In this document: in pieces, positions 22,674 to 28,709 of the stretch | Layout: the number at the start of each line of letters is the position of its first letter | Position numbering within the stretch: position 1 is the first letter of the stretch | Notes under the pieces: generated by a model | What the model was told of the DNA's origin: nothing | Seen by the model: only the letters and a program-made list of their open reading frames with translations | Database searches by the model: none | Assembly: GCA_034408745.1 (NCBI GenBank) | Contig: JAWXCM010000066.1 | Span: 1 to 28,709, forward strand | Direction: 5' to 3' | Source: JAWXCM01 sp034408745 | GTDB lineage: Bacteria; Acidobacteriota; Terriglobia; Bryobacterales; Bryobacteraceae | Length of the DNA stretch: 28,709 nucleotides | Made by a program: the position numbers and the translations under genes

Positions 22674-25099
22674 TGCCCGGGCCAACCCAGACTACAGAGC
22701 TGAAAACCGAGGTGCCGAAGCCCGCTCCCGCGCCCGAAGAAGAACAGCTCCAGTCTGGCGCGGCATCGGGTGTTCCCGCATGGGCCGAGCGCCGAACCAC
22801 CGCCGGGTCCCGCCTGCCTCTGTTTCTGAGCGGTGGAACACTGCCTGTCGACGAACCTGGAAGCGCGCTGGAGCAGGAAGCCGATCGCGTTGCGGATCGA
22901 GCCTCACCGGACGGCCGCGGCGCGCCTTCGGCAGGCAGCCCGTCCGACTCGGGTGACCCAGTCGACCCGCGCCTGCAGCGGGCCTTCGCGCCCGTCCTCG
23001 GAACCACTCTCGGCGGAGTGCGAGTTCACGCAGGGCCCGTATCAAGACAGTCGGCAGACAACCTGGGAGCCCGGGCGTTCACCCGCGGACAAGACATATT
23101 TCTCGGCAGCCATCAAAGTGCCGGCGACGCACGGCTGATTGCCCATGAAGCGGCGCACACCGTTCAGCAGTCCCGCGGCGGCTTCTATGGCATTCAAAGG
23201 CAACCGGTGGCGCAGTCGGCTCCGCAGGGCGCGCCAGTAGCGACAGCCGAGCTCACTCCGGAAGCCGTTGCGTTATTCACCCCGGACGCACTCACGCATG
23301 AGGAGGATAAACTCCTTACGGAACTCGCCACCGCAGCCGTCGGCAGCCGGGATACGCTCGAAAAGAAATTGGGTGTTGTCCAGAATGAGATGGCGAAGCG
23401 CACCATGCCAGTCAAGCCTTACTGGGGCATGCGGACGGCCGTCAAACCTGAAGACAAGGCCTCGGCGGGCCAGATCGCCGCCTTGCAGGCCCGCATGGAT
23501 CTGCTCATCGTGCTGCTGCAGACGGCGTTCCCCGCTTCTGCATCGGAGGCGGTGACACGTCTGACAGGAGAGCGCACCAGGCTCGATTCGCTGCACAAGG
23601 ACGACGTGCTGCGCGAAGGCGACAAGCTGGAAGCAGCTCAGGCGGCACTCGAAGCGATTGGGCGAATGAATCGGGGCCTTCCTGCCACGGCCCCCATCGG
23701 CCTTGAGACGCAGTACGGGGCTGTTCGCAAGGCGATCGTCGCCGCAGTCACCGATGTAGCCACGGTGCGTCAGAACGGACGTCTCGCCGCCGCTCAGGCC
23801 GCGGGTGAAAAGTATCTCGATGCCTTCTCTGGTTCCATGATCCAGAAGACGCGGGACATGAAGGCCCAGCTCAAGGGGTTGCCGGAAGGCTATAACGAGG
23901 CGAACGGCTTCATCAACGGCTACGCACGCAACAACCAAATCCTTGTTGGCGGGTCTTTTAACGAAGTAAGCACCTACAATTTCCGGCGCGAGTTTACACT
24001 GCGGGAGCTCGACAGTCTCGGCGACCTCGAGAAAATGCAGGCCGCTTCCTTCGCCGACCGTGTGAACTTCCTCGACAAGAATGGGGAAACCCTCACCAAC
24101 GCGCTCCTGCGCGGGCAGGCTCTGTCGCTGATGAACGCTGGCTTCCAGGCCGGCATGGCCCTTATGGACGCAGTGACGAATGCGACCGAACAGGCAGTGG
24201 CGAGCGACGTTTTCGTCGCACAGCGCATCCGCCGCGGCGTGATCGTCCCGCTGGCCGCGGCCGTGGACGGCAAAGTCACGGACACTGTTCTCGCAAAGGC
24301 ACAGTCGGTTCTCGTTCAGGAGGAAGCGAGCGTTCGCGCGCGCATCACCGATGTAAATGAGTACCTGCAGCGAGTGGGAACCTTCGTCCAGGTGGCTGCC
24401 ATAGTCCTCAGCCTGTACGGCGGCATGGCTGCCATGGAAGCTGCGGGCGGCTCTGGCGTCACCATCAGCGCGACGGGCAGCACTCAGATCGCACTGGGCC
24501 AGTTCGTCCGCGGTTCGCTCGCCTTCACCATGGCCTCCAGCATGATCACCAGCGGGATCACCGGCCAGCCCATCACGCCGCAGGGTTTCGCATTGCAGGC
24601 GGGCATGGACATGGCCACTCTGGGCCTGATGCACATCGTGGGCGCCGGGTTCGCGGCGCATTACGGCGGACCTGCCAACATCCCGCTCGGACTGCAGGCC
24701 ACCGCTCAATTCACGGCGCTGTGGGCGTGGTCGGCCGCCAACGCGTTCGTGGCGCAGCCTGGGCCGATCACCGCCGGCAGCGCGGCGAAGACCATAGCGG
24801 AAACCGGTCAACACACCGCGCTGGCAATGCTCGCGATGGGTGTGGCGCATCGTATGGCGACACTGCCTGCGCTTGCGAAGCCCCCAGCTACCGATCCCGC
24901 CATCGCGGCTCGTCAGAGTGCAGCGATCGCGGAATTCGAGCAGGTGCGCGCGCGGCCAGGCACTGGAGACGGAGTACAACCGCTGGACCGAATCCGGCCA
25001 GGCACCGACAGAACTGGAACGGTTGATGCGTTCCTCGGAGAACTGGTACGGGTCGTTTCGCAGCAAGCTCCGCGGCCTGACCGACGCCGGCATCATTGA
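22673..25099 (+). CDS. DUF4157-domain eCIS cargo/toxin candidate, N-terminal part before frameshift
   Basis: Starting at ATG 22673 (TAATG overlap with the ATPase) the frame gives 808 aa, but only about the first 761 look native. After about base 24955 the translation becomes Arg/Gly/Pro-rich nonsense ending DRRRHH, while the sensible protein continues in another frame. Layout: a disordered leader (1-55) with GAASGVP and LPLFL; a DUF4157 domain (about 95-170) with 'LGGVRVHAGP', 'LGARAFTRGQDIFLG' and the zincin-like H158-E-A-A-H162 followed by TVQQ; helical regions; then a hydrophobic, glycine-rich segment (about 570-735) that might insert into membranes. DUF4157 proteins are strongly linked to eCIS loci, commonly as cargo. 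It is the likely payload, or a payload-maturation protease. Confidence 0.82.
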   Translation: MPGPTQTTELKTEVPKPAPAPEEEQLQSGAASGVPAWAERRTTAGSRLPLFLSGGTLPVDEPGSALEQEADRVADRASPDGRGAPSAGSPSDSGDPVDPRLQRAFAPVLGTTLGGVRVHAGPVSRQSADNLGARAFTRGQDIFLGSHQSAGDARLIAHEAAHTVQQSRGGFYGIQRQPVAQSAPQGAPVATAELTPEAVALFTPDALTHEEDKLLTELATAAVGSRDTLEKKLGVVQNEMAKRTMPVKPYWGMRTAVKPEDKASAGQIAALQARMDLLIVLLQTAFPASASEAVTRLTGERTRLDSLHKDDVLREGDKLEAAQAALEAIGRMNRGLPATAPIGLETQYGAVRKAIVAAVTDVATVRQNGRLAAAQAAGEKYLDAFSGSMIQKTRDMKAQLKGLPEGYNEANGFINGYARNNQILVGGSFNEVSTYNFRREFTLRELDSLGDLEKMQAASFADRVNFLDKNGETLTNALLRGQALSLMNAGFQAGMALMDAVTNATEQAVASDVFVAQRIRRGVIVPLAAAVDGKVTDTVLAKAQSVLVQEEASVRARITDVNEYLQRVGTFVQVAAIVLSLYGGMAAMEAAGGSGVTISATGSTQIALGQFVRGSLAFTMASSMITSGITGQPITPQGFALQAGMDMATLGLMHIVGAGFAAHYGGPANIPLGLQATAQFTALWAWSAANAFVAQPGPITAGSAAKTIAETGQHTALAMLAMGVAHRMATLPALAKPPATDPAIAARQSAAIAEFEQVRARPGTGDGVQPLDRIRPGTDRTGTVDAFLGELVRVVSQQAPRPDRRRHH
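24945..24965 (+). other. Probable single-base frameshift joining two parts of the cargo gene
   Basis: In the run gcgcgcgcggccagg the sensible protein passes from one frame ('AAIAEFEQVRAR') to the frame one base on ('QALETEYNRWTESGQ'). Removing one G (cgg to cg at about 24954-24955) restores an uninterrupted product of about 1555 aa from 22673 to 27341. The site is an alternating GC stretch prone to sequencing, assembly or replication errors. Confidence 0.75.
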
Positions 25100-27341
25100 T
25101 GCGCAGCAGGCGGCTGCCATTGAGACGCAGGTCGGCCTGCACGTATCCGAGCTTCGCAACATCCGCGACATGGGCCGCCTCGGACTTCGCGAGACCGGCG
25201 AGTCCACGGTTGCTTTCAGCGGTGACGCCCGAAACCTCGATGCGTTCCTCGGCCGGCTGGTCCGTCAAAAAACCATTACCAGTTATGAACCTGTTGGGCG
25301 CGCCGGCATGTACAAGGTCGTCGATGCGAACGGCCGCGTTTCTTTCTACTACCCGGAAGGACCCGCTCCCGAGTCGGGTCGCGGCATGGACCTTTCTGCC
25401 GAAGCGCTGAAAGAGAACATGCCCGACTTATCGGCGGAAACTCGCGCAGCCGCGGCGTCTGCACTTCGTTCCCTGCCGGCAGGCGAAGCCACCAGAGCGG
25501 CGCTCGAGCTCAGAGGCCCCGGTGCGAAAGCAGCGCTGGAGTGGCTGGCCCAACTGAGTGCCGGGGGCCGCGTGACGTTCCTGAGCGGCGACCTGCTCAC
25601 AATGCTGGCCAACAATCCCAGGTTGCTGGCCTCGCTCAGCGGCGAACGTCTGGCCGACCTGAACGCATGGAAGGCTGCCTTCGATCATGTGGGGAACCTT
25701 CCACGACTCTCCTTCATTCAGTTTCTGGGAGAAGTCCGGATGCGCCGCGGCACTCTGCAGGTGAGTGGCGCGGCCGAAGCCATCGCCACCGGCAAGGAAA
25801 TCGCCGCTACGGACGTACCGTGGGAGATACGCAGTCAGGCCAGTGTCAGCGCACCGGGCAGCCCTCGCACTCTCGATGTCGCCGACTGGGTTCAGATTCA
25901 GCAGCGCCGCGGCTACGGTGGCGAGTTCAGGCGAGTTGACATCGACGGCCAGACCTGGATACTGCAAATCTCCGGCGGTTCGATTGTTCGTGCATGGACG
26001 TGGGGTAACGGCGATGTGACTGGAAGCGTGGATGTGGCTGCCAGGGTCAAAGTACTGCGCGAAGGTGTTGCCCTTGCAGACGGCACGCCCGATGCGGCCC
26101 GTAAGGCCGCTGTGCTGGATGCGCTGAAGCCCTCGGCCGAGCAGATCGAGTTCCTCCGCCGCATCCGGGGAATCGATCTCGGTGAGCCACTCCGGCTCAT
26201 TGAGCGCGTGAAGCCGGCCGTGCGCCCAACCGTCGAGGTAGAAGCGCCGAAGACCGAGCCGACCCCAGAGCCCGAGCGCGTCCCCGTCACCACACGCGAC
26301 ACAATCATTGCGCGTCACCGCACGTTGATGGGCCGGGCCGTCCGCCAGGGTGCGCTCGAAGACCCCATCGTCAGCGTACTCGACCGCTGGAACCCGGCGT
26401 CGCGCAATCCGCAGAACGCTCCTTCCAACCCCCTCGCCACACTCGATCTCATTGAGCAGCGGTTGAATACGGCGCGTGATGCCGCCGTGAAGCAGTACGG
26501 CCGAAGGTTCGGGCGCGCGGCAATGGAAAAGCTGCAGAAGGAGGCGTTCGGCGGGCGTGAAGATTACGGCGATTTCCTTGCCGCTGCATCTGGCAAACGT
26601 GGCCTGACACTTGAGGCCCTGCGAGGTCTGGGCTACATGACCCAGGCGCCTCCCGAGGGCGAGCCCGCCATCTCGACGGCGAAGGTACTCGAAATGGCAC
26701 GGACTCCTGCCGAGCGAACGATGGTGCTGGAGCAGTTCGCACGCATCCTCGAATCGCGTCCGGGCGGCATCAAGGGTGCTTTCAAACTGATCGCCGACAT
26801 GACCACAAGCCGGACCAGCTGGCGTGGCGGTGCGTGGACACTTCGGGCTTTGGCCCGCAACACCCATCTCAAGCTCTCCGACGTTGCTTCCTTCGAACAG
26901 ACCGAATCCATGCTCATGGATCCGTCCGATCCCAAATCGGCCGTCACCCGCCGCTACGATGTCGTGCTGAAATCCGGCGGGAAAATGGAGCTCAAGTCGT
27001 GGACTCGCTGGTTCCCGGACTCCATTCGGAGCCAGTTCCGACGGGACGTCATTCTCCAGACCGACATGCTCAACAACCTGTCCGGCCTGGACAATATGCA
27101 ATGGTTGTTTGAAGGCACGCCGGGCATGACCGAGATGACGCCCGATGGTCCTCGATTCAAAGCCATGAGCGAAGGCACTGCCCGAACGGAAATCGGCAAA
27201 CAGATGGAGCTTGGTCTGGAAGACGCTATGAACGAACTGGGAATTTCGGAAGCGCGCAGGACAGTGATTCGCGCGCGTTTCCGCGCCCGGGTGCGGGGGA
27301 TGATCCTCATCGACGCCGCGGCCGAAGGGAACACGCAGTGA
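25026..27341 (+). CDS. Cargo/toxin candidate, C-terminal part after frameshift, with PD-(D/E)XK-like motif
   Basis: Native-looking protein in this frame begins at about 24957 and runs to 27341. The first ATG after that is 25026, preceded only by a weak GGA, so this is most likely the 3' part of the upstream gene rather than an independent one. The product is soluble, with several alpha-rich blocks and a Pro/Glu linker near 'VEVEAPKTEPTPEPERVPVT'. The C-terminal roughly 150 residues hold 'RRYDVVLKSGGKMELKSWTR': D1429, E1439 and K1441 in the reconstructed numbering. This fits the D-x(n)-E-x-K core of PD-(D/E)XK nucleases, followed by 'SQFRRDVILQTDML' and 'MQWLFEG' as the expected helix and strand. 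A DNA-cutting payload domain is a reasonable inference, not proven. The stop overlaps the next start (GTGA). Confidence 0.75.
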   Translation: MRSSENWYGSFRSKLRGLTDAGIIDAQQAAAIETQVGLHVSELRNIRDMGRLGLRETGESTVAFSGDARNLDAFLGRLVRQKTITSYEPVGRAGMYKVVDANGRVSFYYPEGPAPESGRGMDLSAEALKENMPDLSAETRAAAASALRSLPAGEATRAALELRGPGAKAALEWLAQLSAGGRVTFLSGDLLTMLANNPRLLASLSGERLADLNAWKAAFDHVGNLPRLSFIQFLGEVRMRRGTLQVSGAAEAIATGKEIAATDVPWEIRSQASVSAPGSPRTLDVADWVQIQQRRGYGGEFRRVDIDGQTWILQISGGSIVRAWTWGNGDVTGSVDVAARVKVLREGVALADGTPDAARKAAVLDALKPSAEQIEFLRRIRGIDLGEPLRLIERVKPAVRPTVEVEAPKTEPTPEPERVPVTTRDTIIARHRTLMGRAVRQGALEDPIVSVLDRWNPASRNPQNAPSNPLATLDLIEQRLNTARDAAVKQYGRRFGRAAMEKLQKEAFGGREDYGDFLAAASGKRGLTLEALRGLGYMTQAPPEGEPAISTAKVLEMARTPAERTMVLEQFARILESRPGGIKGAFKLIADMTTSRTSWRGGAWTLRALARNTHLKLSDVASFEQTESMLMDPSDPKSAVTRRYDVVLKSGGKMELKSWTRWFPDSIRSQFRRDVILQTDMLNNLSGLDNMQWLFEGTPGMTEMTPDGPRFKAMSEGTARTEIGKQMELGLEDAMNELGISEARRTVIRARFRARVRGMILIDAAAEGNTQ

Positions 27342-28378
27342 TCCTGTCACTGGCGCCTGTCCATCTCGATCTCGCTCCGCGCAGTGATGCTGTCAGCCCT
27401 GCGCTGGCGGTCGGCTGGTCGATGCGTGTTCCACCCAATTCGTTCTTCCTGCGTTATGCGGAACACGTTCTGGTGACCGACCGCAAATCCATCGCCGTGC
27501 TCGGGGCGGCTGGCGAGGCCCTTGCGCCCCTCGACCTCAAACTGAAGGATTACTACCCGAGCGGTCTGGGTGATCCTGTGCTGCTGGACAGGAGCGGGAA
27601 CGTTTTTCTTTGGCGGCCGCCAGAGGCGCCTCGTCTCTTTTTCCGCTTCCCGGAACCAGGGGAGTACGCGGCTGCATCCCTCGGCGGCACTCGCCTTCTC
27701 ATCCTCCGATACCAGGACGGAGCCATGTCCGGCGCATCCGCCGTCGACGCCGCCGATGGGCGCGTATTGTGGAGTTCCGATGCGGAATTTCACCTCGTTG
27801 CCGTGACGCCCGAAGGCATCCTCGCCTCGACAGCCGCTGTCGATGGACTCGAGTGTCACGACCCTGAATCGGGGCAGCGGCGCTGGACAGTGCCATGGTC
27901 TGGCGCGGACTTGTTCGGCATCGTCGACGGCATCGCCTGGGGTCCAGGTCAAAACGAACTGCAACGAATCGACTGCGCCACCGGTAACAAGCTCACGCCG
28001 GTGCAAGTCGACAACGCCAAAAATCCGCGAGGCGTCGTCGACGAACGTGGCATTTTCCATTGCTGCCACGGCCTCAGCTATCAGACCTACGATCTCCGCA
28101 ACAACGGGCAGCGTCTCAGCTACTCAGAGTTCCGTCTCACAGCGGCTGGCCCGAGTCTCGGAGCTGGTCCGTCCGGCACTCTCATCGCGACCGACGGCCG
28201 CCTCATCTTCTCCGATCAGCGAGGCGCCATCTGGGTAGTCCACCCCAACCAGCCGGATCAGCCCGAGTTGGTGTGGAGAGCCAGGGGTGTCATCAGCGGA
28301 CTCGCCGTACGCGACAGTGCGGTGCTGGTGGCCGAGGCATCGGGCTCCATCACGGCGCTGGCAGGAGCGGCCGGGTAA
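27338..28378 (+). CDS. Beta-propeller (PQQ-like repeat) protein, possible partner of the cargo
   Basis: From GTG 27338 (GTGA overlap with the cargo stop) the product is 346 aa and looks like a single beta-propeller. It has repeated blades of the PQQ-like type: 'GASAVDAADGRVLWSSDAEF', 'GLECHDPESGQRRWTVPWSG', 'NELQRIDCATGNKLTPV', 'GTLIATDGRLIFSDQRGAIW' and 'DSAVLVAEASGSITALAG'. There is no signal peptide or lipobox, so it is probably cytoplasmic or packed with the particle. Its position and overlap directly behind a toxin candidate suggest an immunity protein or a cargo-associated protein, but propeller proteins are not a common immunity type. A target-binding role is also possible. The function is not known. 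Confidence 0.75.
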   Translation: MILSLAPVHLDLAPRSDAVSPALAVGWSMRVPPNSFFLRYAEHVLVTDRKSIAVLGAAGEALAPLDLKLKDYYPSGLGDPVLLDRSGNVFLWRPPEAPRLFFRFPEPGEYAAASLGGTRLLILRYQDGAMSGASAVDAADGRVLWSSDAEFHLVAVTPEGILASTAAVDGLECHDPESGQRRWTVPWSGADLFGIVDGIAWGPGQNELQRIDCATGNKLTPVQVDNAKNPRGVVDERGIFHCCHGLSYQTYDLRNNGQRLSYSEFRLTAAGPSLGAGPSGTLIATDGRLIFSDQRGAIWVVHPNQPDQPELVWRARGVISGLAVRDSAVLVAEASGSITALAGAAG

Positions 28379-28383
28379 AATAT

Positions 28384-28709
28384 ATGCCTGGACCGGCACA
28401 CAGCGCGGAGGTGAAGAAGGCGCCGCCCAAAGCTGCGCCCGAAGCCGCTGTCGGCACGCAGGAAGACGTCGATACTGGCGCCGCTTCCGGCGTCCCGCTG
28501 TTCCTGCAGCGCCAGAGTACTGGACTGCAGCTCACGCCGCCGTTCCAGCCGCCGCCGAATCCGCTGCTGCCACGGACAGAGTGGCAGTTCCACCTCGACC
28601 CGCTGCTCGTCGCGCAGGCTCAGCTCTATGTTGACGAGATGTTGAACCCAGGCAGGGTAACAGCAGCGGCTGGCCAGGTAACGCTGGGTCCGCCCGCGGC
28701 TCCCCCTGC
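28384..28709 (+). CDS. Second cargo-like protein, 3' truncated by window edge
   Basis: An open frame runs from ATG 28384 to the end of the window (108 full codons, no stop). The start MPGPAHSAEVKKAPPKAAPE and the following 'TGAASGVPLFLQRQ' (residues 31-44) resemble the start of the DUF4157 cargo protein encoded at 22673 (MPGP..., GAASGVP at 29-35, LPLFL at 48-52). The rest is proline-rich ('LTPPFQPPPNPLLPRTEWQF') and then probably helical. It lies 5 bases after the propeller stop, with no convincing Shine-Dalgarno site. The shared leader suggests a second payload or payload-associated protein carrying the same loading or docking sequence; its C-terminal function is outside the window. Confidence 0.72.
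   Translation, partial: MPGPAHSAEVKKAPPKAAPEAAVGTQEDVDTGAASGVPLFLQRQSTGLQLTPPFQPPPNPLLPRTEWQFHLDPLLVAQAQLYVDEMLNPGRVTAAAGQVTLGPPAAPP

Noticed and set aside
24840..25025. Start at 24840 for the downstream cargo part
   Set aside because: The first 39 residues from this ATG are Arg-rich frame-shifted nonsense of the upstream gene; sensible protein in this frame begins only at about 24957.
23273..25207. 644-aa open frame on the minus strand
   Set aside because: Shadow of the DUF4157 gene; no conserved motif, and it would be antisense to a coherent coding region.
25428..27350. 640-aa open frame on the minus strand
   Set aside because: It mirrors the plus-strand cargo gene in GC-rich DNA; its translation is rich in His/Arg/Gly with no recognisable domain, whereas the plus strand shows coherent protein and operon overlaps.
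1..28709. Prophage or T6SS interpretation
   Set aside because: No capsid, portal, terminase, lysis, integrase or TssJ/L/M genes are seen, while the AAA+ ATPase, Afp7-like adaptor and DUF4157 cargo are typical of eCIS.

Overview
The window is one continuous, GC-rich, plus-strand operon encoding a phage-tail-like contractile injection system of the extracellular type (eCIS; relatives are the Serratia antifeeding prophage Afp and the Photorhabdus PVC). There are no capsid, terminase, integrase or T6SS membrane-complex genes, which argues against a prophage or a T6SS. Both ends are cut: the first gene lacks its 5' end and the last gene lacks its 3' end, so the promoter, any further sheath genes and more cargo lie outside. 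GC richness and gene content would suit a soil bacterium such as a member of the Acidobacteriota, but this is only a weak inference.

Layout. (1) 2-1733: tail sheath (partial) and gp19-type inner tube. (2) 1745-6810: tube-adaptor protein (Afp7-like) with an unusual octapeptide-repeat tail, a 54-aa small protein, gp27/GpD-like hub, gp5/GpV-like spike (hub and spike are separate genes), an unknown 507-aa protein with a very hydrophobic C-terminus, and the gp25-like wedge protein. (3) 6814-11485: baseplate-J wedge protein (Afp11-like) and a large tail protein I-like wedge protein (Afp12-like). (4) 11509-12064: two tiny genes. With the end of the preceding gene they appear to carry two PKD/Ig-like domains, each cut in half across a gene junction. 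(5) 12061-18555: three consecutive genes sharing one N-terminal domain. (6) 18552-20718: two unrecognised accessory genes. (7) 20715-22673: AAA+ ATPase (Afp15-like). (8) 22673-27341: a large DUF4157 cargo/toxin candidate, interrupted by what looks like a single-base frameshift near 24955 and ending in a candidate PD-(D/E)XK nuclease motif. (9) 27338-28378: beta-propeller protein. (10) 28384-end: the start of a second cargo-like protein whose leader resembles that of the DUF4157 protein.

Almost every gene overlaps its neighbour or sits within about 25 bases of it, often as ATGA, GTGA or TAATG, so translational coupling is likely. No tRNA, rRNA, CRISPR array, insertion sequence or terminator was seen. 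No intergenic stretch exceeds about 25 bases. Neither a PAAR tip protein nor a classical tape-measure protein was recognised. The most notable points are the split PKD-like domains, the RTX-like octapeptide repeat, the shared cargo leader, and the frameshifted toxin candidate with a nuclease-like tail.
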